A stretch of 64,000 bases of DNA, taken from JALYNX01 sp963724825 (lineage in GTDB: Bacteria > Actinomycetota > Acidimicrobiia > Spongiisociales > ZC4RG35). Location: positions 60,044-124,043 of the forward strand of contig CAVRWT010000016.1 of assembly GCA_963724825.1 (NCBI GenBank), read 5' to 3'. The position numbers and the translations under genes are program-made. The number at the start of each line of letters is the position of its first letter. Position 1 is the first letter of the stretch. Positions 1-8,857 of the stretch are shown in pieces. The notes under the pieces were generated by a model. That model saw only the letters and a list, made by a program, of their open reading frames with translations. It was not told the DNA's origin and ran no database searches.

Positions 1-2429
1 AAAGCGTCGACGTAGCGCTCGGCGATGTCGAGGTCGGTCTTGGCCAGTGTCATCTCGACGTTGGAGAGGAAGGTCTGGAAAAAGCTCCACTCCTCCGCCA
101 TCTCGTCGATCACCTCGCCGTAACCCGCCTTGCGCGCCGCCTGCAGCCCGCTGCCCACCCCGTACCAACCGGGGACGATCTGTCGGGTCTGGGTCCATCC
201 GAAGACCCAGGGAATCGCCCGCAGGTCCTCGACTCCGCCCACGCCGCCGGGTCGACGCGATGGCCGACTTCCGAGGTTGAGCCGCCCCAACTCCTCCACC
301 GGGGTCGAGGTCAGGAAGTAGGGGACCAGGCTCGGGTGCTCAACCAACTCCCGATAGGCGGTGTGGGCCTCGCTGGAGAAGCAGTCCATCGCCTCAGTCC
401 AACGATCGAGGGCCTCCTTGGGGCGTCGGGAGCGGCGGTGGAGGAGAGACGACTCGAGGACCGAAGCCAGCAGCAGCTCGAGGTTCCGGGCGGCGATGTC
501 AGGATGTCCGTACTTCTCCGAGATCACCTCGCCCTGCTCGGTGACTTTGAGGTCGCCGTCCACCGTCCCGTAGGGCTGGGCGAGGATTGCAGCATGCGTG
601 GGGCCGCCTCCTCTTCCCACAGTGCCACCGCGGCCGTGGAACAGCCGGAGGTGCACCCCATGCTCGGCGGCGATGTTGCGCATCACCCGTTGCGCCTTGT
701 AGATCTCCCATTGGCTGGTGGTGATCCCTCCGACCTTGTTGGAGTCGGAGTAGCCGAGCATCACCTCCTGGCTGTCGCCGCGAAGCGCAACCACGCGCCG
801 GTAGTGGGGGTCGGCGAAAAGTCCTTCGAGAAGTGGCCCGGCATTGGCCAGGTCGTCGATGGTCTCGACCAGCGGGACGATGCCGATCGATGCCACCCCG
901 CGACGTAGATCGATGAGGCCCGCCTCGCGGGCGAGGACAGCCACTTCGAGGACGTCCGCCGGGGTCTCCGTCATGGAGACCACATAGCTCTCTATGACCT
1001 GGTCCCCATATCGGGCTTTGGCCTCGGCGATGGCATGGAAAGTGCCGATCGTGTTCCGTGCCTCCTCCCCGATGACGGTGTTGGGGCCGGTGAGGGGCCG
1101 CGAACCGGCGAGCTCCGACCCGAGTAGGCCCTGTCGGCCATCAGCATCCAGATCGTCATAGTCGGTGTCGACCAGGCTGTAGACCTCCGAGAGAGCGGAG
1201 CGGTGCTTGGCCGCATGCTCCCTGACGTCCAGCGTGGCCATCTGAAAGCCGAACGTCATTGCGGCACGGCGCACCCTGGCCAGGGCACCATCGGCTATCA
1301 ACTGACCGCGCGCTGCCCGAAGCGAGCCATCCATGATGTCGAGGTCTGCAAGCAGCCCAGCAGGATCGGCGTAGTCATGACCCGCCCGGTAGGGGAGCCC
1401 TTGTTGGATCCTGTGGTTGGTGTTGATGAGTCGGGCGTGGATGTAGGAGCACTTGAGCCGGTAGGGCTCGGCGGCAGTGCGGCGGTTCTCCCTTTGCCAG
1501 ATCTCCGGCAAATGGTCACGGTCCTCCACGAGTGAGCTCTCCAGGCTCTCGCTGATCGGGGACAGCCTCTGGGACATCGACAATTCGTCGGCGAGCGATT
1601 CCACCAAGGAGATCAGGTGTCTCAGTCCGCGGTCGTGTTGCAGCACCAGGGTTTCCAGGGTCGTCTCCGGGGTCACCTCGGGATTTCCGTCACGATCGCC
1701 ACCCACCCATGAGCCGAACCGGATCGGGGCGTTCACGGGTGGTCCCAAACGCTCCAGTTGGAAGGCGACGTGGTCGGCGAGTGCCGGCATCACCTCGTCG
1801 GCGACCTGCACCAGGTAATAGAGGGCGGATCGGGCCTCCTCCACCGGGCTCGGCCGCTCCAGCCGCAGCTCATCGGTCTGCCAGATCTGATCGATCAGCT
1901 CCGCAGAGCGACGATCGATCATCGACCTGGTGTCGTCCTCCTGAACTCCCAGCCGCTGCTCGATGAGGTCGGCGAGCTGGCGTGTCTTGCTGAGAATCGA
2001 GCGCCGGGCGGCCTCGGTCGGATGGGCGGTGAACACCGGTCTCACCTCGAGCCGGGAGAGCACTTCGGCCAGTTCCTGATCGTCCACATCGGCTTCGAGG
2101 ATGCGATCGACCGTCGACTTCAGATAGCGATCATCCGTGGCCAGCTGGTCGACCCGGTGCACCTGCTCGGTGACGTTGGCCAGGTAGAAGTAGGTGGTGA
2201 AGGCGCGGACCAACGCGATGACGTCTCCGACGTCCAGCTCTGAAAGTAGTTGGTCGAGCTCTTGTGTCGCCTCGGCGCTGCCACCGCGCCGCACCGATTT
2301 CCCCAACGCTCGCACCGTCTCGACCAACTCGAGAAGCTCGGGGCCGTGTTGGCGGACCAGGGCGTCACCGAGTTGATTGCCCAGGCGGCGGATGTCGGCG
2401 CGGAGCTGCTCGTCGGAGATCGCCTTCAT
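1..2429 (-). CDS. ppc: Phosphoenolpyruvate carboxylase, 3' end cut off by the window edge
   Basis: Carboxylates PEP to oxaloacetate in the cytoplasm, an anaplerotic step feeding the TCA cycle. The frame is open for 809 codons from an ATG to the window edge. Two family signatures are clear: TAHPTEAARRS near residue 130 (catalytic His) and the glycine-rich loop FHGRGGTVGRGGGP from residue 597. The visible end, SNVEMTLAKTDLDIAERY, is a typical stretch near the C-terminus. Bacterial PEPCs run to about 900 residues, so roughly 100 residues lie outside the window. The frame is the same at the start, at the glycine loop and at the edge, so there is no net frameshift. It may supply oxaloacetate during growth on C1 or gas substrates, but the link to the neighbouring cox genes is only proximity. 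Confidence 0.96.
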   Translation of the reverse strand, partial: MKAISDEQLRADIRRLGNQLGDALVRQHGPELLELVETVRALGKSVRRGGSAEATQELDQLLSELDVGDVIALVRAFTTYFYLANVTEQVHRVDQLATDDRYLKSTVDRILEADVDDQELAEVLSRLEVRPVFTAHPTEAARRSILSKTRQLADLIEQRLGVQEDDTRSMIDRRSAELIDQIWQTDELRLERPSPVEEARSALYYLVQVADEVMPALADHVAFQLERLGPPVNAPIRFGSWVGGDRDGNPEVTPETTLETLVLQHDRGLRHLISLVESLADELSMSQRLSPISESLESSLVEDRDHLPEIWQRENRRTAAEPYRLKCSYIHARLINTNHRIQQGLPYRAGHDYADPAGLLADLDIMDGSLRAARGQLIADGALARVRRAAMTFGFQMATLDVREHAAKHRSALSEVYSLVDTDYDDLDADGRQGLLGSELAGSRPLTGPNTVIGEEARNTIGTFHAIAEAKARYGDQVIESYVVSMTETPADVLEVAVLAREAGLIDLRRGVASIGIVPLVETIDDLANAGPLLEGLFADPHYRRVVALRGDSQEVMLGYSDSNKVGGITTSQWEIYKAQRVMRNIAAEHGVHLRLFHGRGGTVGRGGGPTHAAILAQPYGTVDGDLKVTEQGEVISEKYGHPDIAARNLELLLASVLESSLLHRRSRRPKEALDRWTEAMDCFSSEAHTAYRELVEHPSLVPYFLTSTPVEELGRLNLGSRPSRRPGGVGGVEDLRAIPWVFGWTQTRQIVPGWYGVGSGLQAARKAGYGEVIDEMAEEWSFFQTFLSNVEMTLAKTDLDIAERYVDA

Positions 2430-2466
2430 GCGGGCAGGGTATCGGCGCTCGAACCCGGTCGGCTAT

Positions 2467-3240
2467 TCAGTCGTCTTCGGGGCGCTGCTTGTGCACTCTG
2501 CCTTCGGTGCCGTGAAGGGAGATCCCGGTCCCGTGCCCGTATCGGACCAGCGTCATCTCGGCGAGGATCGAGACTGCCACCTCTTGCGGGCTTTCGGCGC
2601 CGATGTCGAGGCCAACCGGGCCCCGGACCCGGGCGATGTCCTCGTCCGAGAATCCCATCTCCTGCAGCCTGCCCACCCGCAGGTCCTGGGTGCGCCGGCT
2701 TCCCATGGTTCCGATGTATCTGACCTGGCTTTTCAGTGCAGCCGCCAGCACCGGGTCCTCATGGGGCTGGGCGTGGGAGAGGATCACGACCCAGGTCCGC
2801 CGGTCGAGCGGCACCTGATCGATCACATTCTCCGGCCACCCGACGATGATCCGCGCATTCGGGAAGCGCTCCGGTGTGGCGAAGGCGCCCCGGGAGTCGA
2901 TGACCGTCACCCGATAACCCATCTGGGTGGCGAAGCTGGCCAGGGCCTGGCCGATGTGGACCGCCCCGACGATGATCAGCTCCTGGGGAGGGGCCAGCGA
3001 CTCGACGAAGACCGTGTGCGGGGGGTACTCCAGAGCCCGATGTTGCTCATGGTCCATGAGGGTCCTGGCGTCGGCGAGAACGTCGGGGGACAAGTCGGAG
3101 GGGAGGTTCCCCGCCACCAGCTGGCCCGTTGAGTCGAGAACTGCTTTGGCTCCGGTGTCGGGCCCGTCGACGAAGGTCAGCACCGACCCGTATTCCTCCC
3201 GCTCCAGGATCTGCTCGATCGCCTCGAGCGTGCTCACCAT
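2467..3240 (-). CDS. XdhC/CoxI family protein, C-terminal Rossmann-domain half
   Basis: A 257-residue protein of the XdhC/CoxI family, which matures molybdenum hydroxylases by handling the sulfurated molybdopterin cofactor before insertion. The nucleotide-binding-like region starts at PQELIIVGAVHIGQALASFA (about residue 87), and the family C-terminal motif GPVGLDIGAESPQEVAVSIL is intact. The N-terminal XdhC domain is encoded separately just upstream; the start codon overlaps that gene's stop in ATGGTGA, so the two are translationally coupled. Last gene of a coxD-coxE-xdhC(N)-xdhC(C) operon. Both halves have proper starts and stops, so a natural split is more likely than a frameshift. Confidence 0.88.
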   Translation of the reverse strand: MVSTLEAIEQILEREEYGSVLTFVDGPDTGAKAVLDSTGQLVAGNLPSDLSPDVLADARTLMDHEQHRALEYPPHTVFVESLAPPQELIIVGAVHIGQALASFATQMGYRVTVIDSRGAFATPERFPNARIIVGWPENVIDQVPLDRRTWVVILSHAQPHEDPVLAAALKSQVRYIGTMGSRRTQDLRVGRLQEMGFSDEDIARVRGPVGLDIGAESPQEVAVSILAEMTLVRYGHGTGISLHGTEGRVHKQRPEDD

Positions 3241-3542
3241 GGTTCGATGAAGATGTCGATCGTGCCGCCGCAGGCCATGCCGACTGCGAAGGCGTCGTCA
3301 TCGGCGATCCCGTAGGTGACCGTCTTCGGCTTCCCGGTCTCGATCACTTCCTGGGCGTGGAGGAAGACGTCGTTCTCGACACAGCCGCCGCTGACCGAGC
3401 CCTCCATGTCTCCGCTGTCGGAGACCAGGAATTTGGAGCCCTCGGGGCGGGGAGCACTGCCATGGACCCGGATCACGGTGGCCACCGCCACCTTCTTGCC
3501 CTCGTCCACCCAGCGGTTTCTGACTTCGATCTGGTGTCTCAC
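3234..3542 (-). CDS. XdhC/CoxI family protein, N-terminal domain
   Basis: A 102-residue stand-alone XdhC/CoxI N-terminal domain. It shows the family pattern VAVATVIRVHGSAPRPEG, then SVSGGCVENDV and the cysteine-bearing AVGMACGGTIDIFIEP near the end, where a conserved Cys is expected. It presumably works with the Rossmann half encoded next to it in Mo-cofactor sulfuration or insertion for CO dehydrogenase. The start is GTG, overlapping the stop of the VWA gene in GTGA. Several actinobacteria encode the two XdhC domains as separate small proteins, so a split gene is not by itself a defect. Confidence 0.87.
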   Translation of the reverse strand: MRHQIEVRNRWVDEGKKVAVATVIRVHGSAPRPEGSKFLVSDSGDMEGSVSGGCVENDVFLHAQEVIETGKPKTVTYGIADDDAFAVGMACGGTIDIFIEPW

Positions 3543-4657
3543 GGCCTCGGCATTCCCGTCATCGACTCCAGGACGCGAACCACGCCCCGGAAGTCGTTGA
3601 CACTAGCTGCGGGCAGCAATTCGTCGATGTGGGGCATGGCAGCCTGCATCCCTCTGGTGACCGGCTCATAGCCAGCGCGGGCGGCCAGGGGGTTGAGCCA
3701 CACCACTTGGTGCACGGATCTCGAGAGCCGAGCCATCTCGGAAGAGAGGAGGGTCGGATCACCACAGTCCCACCCGTCCGAGAGGATCAAGACCACCGGG
3801 CCGCCCCGGGCCAGCCGCCGGCTCCAGACCCGGTTCCAGGTGGCCAGGGCCTCGCCGATCTTGGTGCCGCCCGACCAGTCGTGAACCCGCCCCGAGACTC
3901 GAGCCAGCGCCACTTTGGCGTCGCGTCTTTCCAGATCCTCGGTGATCCGGGTCAACTCCGTGGAGAAGGTGAAGACTTCGACCTCGCGCAGGCGTCTTTG
4001 CGCAGCGTGGGCGAAAACCAGGAAGAGCTCGGCGTACTTGTCCATCGACCCGGAGACATCGGCGAGGATGATCAGCGGGCGCTCCCGCTTGCGACGCCGC
4101 TTCCACCGCATCTCCATGAGATCTCCGGTCGGGCCCACCGCTCCGTGAAGCGTCCGCCGCAGGTCTGGGCGCCGCCCATCCCCGGCAACCCAGCGCCGGG
4201 TCTGATAGGGGGAGGGATGCCACATCATCGACATCACCAGGCGCCTCGCTTCGCCAAGCTCCTCGTCGTCGAGGTCGGCGAAGTCACGGCTCGCCAGGCG
4301 CTCTACGCCCGATGCCCCGCCCTGGTCGGCGACATCGAGGTCACCGCCGGTTCCCGCGGCCTCCAATCGGTAGGAGGCAGCGCCCCGGTTGGGAGGCGCT
4401 TCTGGTTTTCGATTGGTGAGCCGGGGCAGGGCCCGGTCGAAGAAGATCCCGAATTCCTCGTCGAACACACTGATCTGGTTGGGGTTGGTGACCGTCAACG
4501 AGCGGAGCGCCGCTTGAGCCTGGGAGCGCCGGGAGAGATCGACGATGGTCAGAGCTCGAGCCATGTCTGCGGTCTGTTCGGAGGTGACGGTGAGCCCACG
4601 GTTGCGAAGGGCTCCGGAGAACTCTGAGAGCTGGTCGATGAGACCGGGCTTCCTCAT
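3539..4657 (-). CDS. coxE: CoxE-type VWA domain protein
   Basis: A 372-residue VWA (CoxE) protein. In Oligotropha carboxidovorans CoxE partners the MoxR-type ATPase CoxD to build the [CuSMoO2] centre of CO dehydrogenase. The MIDAS metal-binding motif is visible as DVSGSMDKYAE (DxSxS) around residues 200-210, with later parts GGTKIGEAL and LSDGWDCGDP. The N-terminal half is the helical region typical of CoxE. Its start overlaps the stop of the MoxR gene by four bases (ATGA), which supports a coupled CoxD-CoxE pair. A second VWA gene with the same architecture lies on the plus strand, so which pair serves CODH is inferred from operon content only. Confidence 0.9.
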   Translation of the reverse strand: MRKPGLIDQLSEFSGALRNRGLTVTSEQTADMARALTIVDLSRRSQAQAALRSLTVTNPNQISVFDEEFGIFFDRALPRLTNRKPEAPPNRGAASYRLEAAGTGGDLDVADQGGASGVERLASRDFADLDDEELGEARRLVMSMMWHPSPYQTRRWVAGDGRRPDLRRTLHGAVGPTGDLMEMRWKRRRKRERPLIILADVSGSMDKYAELFLVFAHAAQRRLREVEVFTFSTELTRITEDLERRDAKVALARVSGRVHDWSGGTKIGEALATWNRVWSRRLARGGPVVLILSDGWDCGDPTLLSSEMARLSRSVHQVVWLNPLAARAGYEPVTRGMQAAMPHIDELLPAASVNDFRGVVRVLESMTGMPRP

Positions 4658-5532
4658 CCGACGAGAGCGTCTATGCCCGCCCCGGTCACCATGTCGATGT
4701 CGTCCTTGTACTTGAGGACGACTCCGAGGGTGCGCTCGATGGTCGGGACCGTCAACTCGCCGGCGCCGAGGAGGCGAAGTGACTCTGCCCAGTCCAGGGT
4801 CTCGGCGACCCCCGGCGGTTTGAAGAGCTCCATCCGTCGAAGCTCCTGCATCGCCCTGGTGATCGCGACGGCGAGGCCGTCCTCCAAATCGGGGACCTTT
4901 CGTTTGATGATGTCCGCCTCCCGGGCCGGCGTCGGGTAGTCGATCCAGTGATAGATGCAGCGCCGTTTCAGGGCATCGTGGATCTCCCGGGTCCGATTGG
5001 AGGTGAGGACCACGATCGGGCGCTCCTCGGCGGCAATGGTCCCGATCTCGGGGATGGTGACCTGGAAGTCGGAGAGCAGTTCGAGGAGGAAGGCCTCGAA
5101 CTCCTCGTCGGCTCGGTCCAACTCGTCGATGAGGAGCACTGGCCGGTGCCCGGCGACGCTCGACTCGATTGCCTGGAGCAGGGGCCGGGCGATCAGGTAC
5201 TCGCGGGACATGATGTCGTGGGGGGTGGCGCTGGCACCCTCACCGCGAGCCTCGAGGAGGCGGATCGCCATCATCTGGCGGGCGTAATCCCATTCATAGA
5301 GCGCCTGGCCCACATCGAGCCCCTCGTAGCACTGGAGACGGATCAGGGTCTCGCCGGTGATGGCCGCAAGCACCTTGGCCACCTCGGTCTTGCCTACACC
5401 CGCCTCGCCTTCGAGGAAGAGCGGGCGCCCCAATTGCACGGAGAGATGGATGGCGACAACCAGGCTCTCATCGGCGAAGTAGTTCTGGTCGTCGAGCGTT
5501 CGTCCCAGGTCTTCGATGGTGGCCGGAATCAC
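4654..5532 (-). CDS. coxD: CoxD-type MoxR AAA+ ATPase
   Basis: A 292-residue MoxR-family AAA+ ATPase. Walker A is GEAGVGKTEVAK (about residue 43), Walker B is VLLIDELDRADEEFE, and the sensor region TSNRTREIHDALKRRC is present. CoxD acts as an ATP-driven chaperone in the sulfuration and copper insertion of the CODH active site; this role is known from the family. First gene of the minus-strand operon, divergent from the XdhC/CoxF-like gene with only about 48 bases between them, so both promoters must lie in that gap or overlap coding sequence. Strongly similar to the second MoxR protein on the plus strand, for example in LIRLQCYEG and QALYEWDYARQM. Confidence 0.92.
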   Translation of the reverse strand: MIPATIEDLGRTLDDQNYFADESLVVAIHLSVQLGRPLFLEGEAGVGKTEVAKVLAAITGETLIRLQCYEGLDVGQALYEWDYARQMMAIRLLEARGEGASATPHDIMSREYLIARPLLQAIESSVAGHRPVLLIDELDRADEEFEAFLLELLSDFQVTIPEIGTIAAEERPIVVLTSNRTREIHDALKRRCIYHWIDYPTPAREADIIKRKVPDLEDGLAVAITRAMQELRRMELFKPPGVAETLDWAESLRLLGAGELTVPTIERTLGVVLKYKDDIDMVTGAGIDALVG

Positions 5533-5580
5533 CGAGACAGCCTAAGGCACGACTTCCGGATAGGCCCATAGAATCGGCCC

Positions 5581-6498
5581 GTGTACGGGATCACCCTCTC
5601 TGTGACCGCCTGTCTGCGCTCAGGCACCCGGGCAGACGTCGTCTGGTTGGTGGACGCCGACGGTCTGCCGGTGCCCGACTGGTCCGATGCCATGGTGCTC
5701 ACTCCTGGAGGTGGCCGGATCGGGTCGATTGCCGGAGGCGCCCTCGATGGCCAGCTCACCGACCTCGCAGGTCGATGGAACGTTGGGCGCCTGGTCAGCT
5801 TCGAGGTGAGCGAGATCGACGCGCTGATCGCCGGGCTTCCCACGGCGGGCTCTGCTCGATGCCTGGTGGTGCCGGCCGACGCCTTTCCGGGCGAGCTGTG
5901 GGAAATGGCGGCGGCCCGGCAACCGCTTTGCCTCGTGTGCCGGATCCAAGGCGATGAGGTGGCCGAGATCAGCCTCTATTCGGAAAGCAACATCGACGAA
6001 GCCGGTCCGGTCGTGGAGCAGTTGTTCCAGGCGGGCGCCAGCGGCTCGACACAGATCGACGATGAGGTGATCACCGTGCTGCGCCCGGTGCCACAACTCG
6101 TGGTGGTCGGGGATACCCCGGTCGGGGATGCCCTCGCCGAGCTGGCGTCGTTGGTCGGCTGGAAGGCCCGCGTCTTCAATGATGCCGCTTCGGCAACCGG
6201 TGTCATCGCCACCCTGTCCCAGCTCGACAAGGTGGTGGTCACAGCACATGACCTCGACCTCGCAGGCGCCGCCCTCATGGCCGCCCTGGAGAGCGAAGCC
6301 GGGTACATCGGCGCGCTGGGCGCCCACCGGATGCAGGAGAACCGTGCCGATTGGCTTGCTTACAGGGGAGTGACCGATCTCAGCCGCATCCACGGCCCTG
6401 CAGGCATCGATATCGGCGCCGAGACCCCCTCGGAAATCGCCGTCTCCATACTCGCCGAGGCCATCGGCGCGGGTGTCCCTGATCCCGTCAGCGATTAG
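5581..6498 (+). CDS. XdhC/CoxF-like maturation protein
   Basis: A 305-residue XdhC-family protein with both domains in one chain. The N-terminal half has the glycine-rich GGGRIGSIAGGALDGQL, but lacks the clear Cys seen in the other XdhC proteins. The C-terminal Rossmann half includes PQLVVVGDTPVGDALAELAS and ends with the family motif GPAGIDIGAETPSEIAVSILAE. CoxF in O. carboxidovorans belongs to this family and is needed for CODH maturation. Start is GTG. It heads the plus-strand set (XdhC, small unknown, MoxR, VWA) and is divergent from coxD. Calling it CoxF rather than CoxI is inference. Confidence 0.85.
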   Translation: MYGITLSVTACLRSGTRADVVWLVDADGLPVPDWSDAMVLTPGGGRIGSIAGGALDGQLTDLAGRWNVGRLVSFEVSEIDALIAGLPTAGSARCLVVPADAFPGELWEMAAARQPLCLVCRIQGDEVAEISLYSESNIDEAGPVVEQLFQAGASGSTQIDDEVITVLRPVPQLVVVGDTPVGDALAELASLVGWKARVFNDAASATGVIATLSQLDKVVVTAHDLDLAGAALMAALESEAGYIGALGAHRMQENRADWLAYRGVTDLSRIHGPAGIDIGAETPSEIAVSILAEAIGAGVPDPVSD

Positions 6499-6508
6499 AC
6501 TCGGCCCT

Positions 6509-6760
6509 ATGAGCGGCCAAGACGAAACCACTGCCGATGTCCTGCGGTCGGTATGGGCGACCAGCACACATGACCACCCACTCGACGAGGATTGCAGCCC
6601 CAACAAAGCCTGCCGCAACATGAAGGACGTGACCTTCGACGGCTACGCCGAGCCGGGAAGCGACATCGGGGCGGCGTGGCGGGCCAAACTGGCCCGTGAA
6701 GGCAAGCTGACCACCTCCGGGGGGTCGATTCGCGACCTGGTCCTCGGTCAGGGCGAGTAG
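6509..6760 (+). CDS. Small conserved-looking protein of unknown function
   Basis: An 83-residue soluble protein between the XdhC/CoxF-like gene and the second moxR. I do not recognise a family. It has a His/Cys-bearing middle, HDHPLDEDCSPNKACRNMKD, that could bind metal, and a basic C-terminal half AAWRAKLAREGKLTTSGGSIR. The ATG chosen lies just after the upstream stop; an in-frame start twelve codons earlier would overlap the upstream gene. The tight spacing in a run of cox-type maturation genes suggests a role in the same process, which is inference from position alone. Confidence 0.6.
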   Translation: MSGQDETTADVLRSVWATSTHDHPLDEDCSPNKACRNMKDVTFDGYAEPGSDIGAAWRAKLAREGKLTTSGGSIRDLVLGQGE

Positions 6761-6803
6761 CCCTGACCACAGCGGCCACTTCCCACCGACTGGTGCTCAT
6801 GCG

Positions 6804-7691
6804 ATGAGCGACGACCATGCCGCCACGGCCGGAGTAGCCGATCTCACCGAACGGCTGCGCCAGGGCGGATATCTTGCCGATAGGGGGCTGGCCACATCCG
6901 TCTATGTGGCTCTGACGCTGGGCCGGCCGCTGCTGCTCGAAGGCGAAGTCGGTGTGGGCAAGACCGAGCTGGCCAAGGTGCTGGCAACAGTCTTCGACCG
7001 CCGCCTGATCCGACTCCAGTGTTATGAGGGCATCGACACCAATCAGGCGCTCTACGAATGGGACTACGCCCGTCAGATGCTGCAGATACGGGCGCTTTCG
7101 GAGCACAACCTCGCCGACGAAGACCAAGTCGACAAGCTCTTCGGCCCCAAGTTCCTCCTCGAGCGGCCCCTGCTCACCGCGGTGCGAGAAGGCGATCGCG
7201 CCGTGTTGCTGATCGATGAGATCGACCGCGCCGACGATGAGTTCGAGGCGTTCCTCCTCGAGCTCCTCTCCGACTACCAGATAACGATCCCCGAAATCGG
7301 CACCATCTCCGCGGCCGCGCCACCACTGGTCATCCTCACTTCGAATCGGACCCGCGAGCTCCACGATGCCCTCAAGCGCCGCTGTCTCTACCACTGGGTG
7401 GGTTATCCCAGCGCCGAGCGAGAGGTGGAGATCATCATGGTTCGGGCCCCGGAGGCGACCGAGGCTTTGGCTCGAAAAGTGGTCGGAGCGGTCAACCGGC
7501 TGCGCGAGCTCGATCTCGCCAAGCCGCCCGGTGTTGCCGAGACTCTCGACTGGGTGGCAACGCTGACCCTCCTCGATCGCCCGGATCTCGATGCGGGGAC
7601 AGTGGAGGACACGATCGGCGCCGTCATCAAGGAACGCGACGACCTCGAGACGGTGCTGGCCCATCTCGGGGAGATCGCCGTCGATGGTTGA
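6804..7691 (+). CDS. Second CoxD-like MoxR AAA+ ATPase
   Basis: A 295-residue MoxR ATPase closely parallel to the minus-strand CoxD. Walker A GEVGVGKTELAK, Walker B VLLIDEIDRADDEFE and sensor TSNRTRELHDALKRRC are all intact. The pore or central region LIRLQCYEGIDTNQALYEWD is nearly the same as in CoxD. Its stop overlaps the start of the VWA gene by eight bases, so the two form a coupled pair. Either it is a specialised second chaperone for CODH or it serves another molybdenum hydroxylase; the sequence does not decide between these. Confidence 0.92.
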   Translation: MSDDHAATAGVADLTERLRQGGYLADRGLATSVYVALTLGRPLLLEGEVGVGKTELAKVLATVFDRRLIRLQCYEGIDTNQALYEWDYARQMLQIRALSEHNLADEDQVDKLFGPKFLLERPLLTAVREGDRAVLLIDEIDRADDEFEAFLLELLSDYQITIPEIGTISAAAPPLVILTSNRTRELHDALKRRCLYHWVGYPSAEREVEIIMVRAPEATEALARKVVGAVNRLRELDLAKPPGVAETLDWVATLTLLDRPDLDAGTVEDTIGAVIKERDDLETVLAHLGEIAVDG

Positions 7692-8850
7692 GGGACCGAC
7701 GGCTCTAGATCCCACCGACCTGGCTGAGGGCGCGGCATACGTCGAGATGCTCGTGGAGTTCGGTGAGGAGCTCCGCATCGCCGGGATGGGAGTGGGCTCC
7801 GGCGACTTGCTGGCCTACTCCGGCGCAATGGCGTCGCTCGACCCTGGCGACATTCTCGACCTCTACTGGGCGGGCCGTACCACCCTCGTCACTCGCCGCG
7901 ATCACATCGCGGTTTACGACAGGGTGTTCAGGAGCTTCTTCCTCGACGAAAGCCAGGTGCCGGAGCCATTACAGCTCGCTCTCAAGTCTTCCGATGTCGA
8001 GAGCCAGGCCGTGATCGAGGTGCCGGCGACCGAGCCGGGGCGTCGGGGCAAAGACGAGGAGGAGGCCAAGCTGGGGCTGATGGCTTCCGACATCGAGATC
8101 TGGCGGAACAAGGCCTTCGCCGAGTGCACCCCTGACGAGTTGGCCGCCTTGCGCCGAATCATGGCCCGGACCCGCCTCGTTCCCCCTCGCCGGCGGAGCC
8201 GACGAACCCAGCCCACCCCCTCGGGGGCGCGGCCGGACCTGCGACGCACCGTCCGCACGACGCTGCGAACCCACGGCGAGCCATCTGAGCTCTTCTGGCG
8301 AAAGCGCCGCCTCAAGATGAGGCCGCTGGTGCTGATTCTCGACGTGTCTGGGTCGATGGCGGACTACTCCCGCAACCTGCTCCAGTTCGCCTATTCGACA
8401 AGGCGGGCCGCTTCCCGGGTCGAGGTGTTCTGTTTCGGGACGCGCTTGACCAGGATCACCCGTTCGCTGGAGAAGCGGCGGCCCGATGACGCCCTGGACG
8501 ATGCCGCCCGCTCGGTGTTCGACTGGGAGGGTGGGACTCGCATCGGCCACGCCCTCGACACCTTCGTCCGCGATTGGGGCCGGAGGGGCATGAGCCGGGG
8601 GGCGATCGTCGTCATCTGCTCCGACGGGCTCGATCGGGGGGATCCGGCCCTGCTCGCCGCCGCGATGGAGCGTCTCTCTCGCCTCAGCCACAAAGTGGTG
8701 TGGATGAACCCGCACAAAGGGGACAACCCCGACTTTCAACCGACGACCCTGGGGATGATGGTTGCCGCGCCCTATGTCGACCTGCTCCTCTCCGGTCACG
8801 ACCTGGCCAGTCTCGAGGAGCTGGCCGAGCGGTTGCCTGAGCTGAGATGA
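7684..8850 (+). CDS. Second CoxE-like VWA domain protein
   Basis: A 388-residue VWA protein paired with the preceding MoxR ATPase. The MIDAS motif is DVSGSMADYSRNLL (about residue 220), followed by GGTRIGHALDTF and CSDGLDRGDPALL, the same layout as in the minus-strand CoxE. A basic linker, RRRSRRTQPT, precedes the VWA domain. The start is the ATG overlapping the MoxR stop; longer frames upstream lie inside MoxR and are not believed. Likely works with that ATPase as a metallocentre-assembly machine. Confidence 0.9.
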   Translation: MVEGPTALDPTDLAEGAAYVEMLVEFGEELRIAGMGVGSGDLLAYSGAMASLDPGDILDLYWAGRTTLVTRRDHIAVYDRVFRSFFLDESQVPEPLQLALKSSDVESQAVIEVPATEPGRRGKDEEEAKLGLMASDIEIWRNKAFAECTPDELAALRRIMARTRLVPPRRRSRRTQPTPSGARPDLRRTVRTTLRTHGEPSELFWRKRRLKMRPLVLILDVSGSMADYSRNLLQFAYSTRRAASRVEVFCFGTRLTRITRSLEKRRPDDALDDAARSVFDWEGGTRIGHALDTFVRDWGRRGMSRGAIVVICSDGLDRGDPALLAAAMERLSRLSHKVVWMNPHKGDNPDFQPTTLGMMVAAPYVDLLLSGHDLASLEELAERLPELR

Positions 8851-8857
8851 GCCCGCC

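Noticed and set aside
1..2429. PEP carboxylase as a broken gene because no closed frame is seen
   Set aside because: The frame is open from ATG to the window edge in one phase; only its 3' end is missing.
3234..3240. The XdhC split as a frameshift
   Set aside because: Both halves have proper starts, an ATGGTGA overlap and natural domain borders, and separate XdhC domains are known in actinobacteria.
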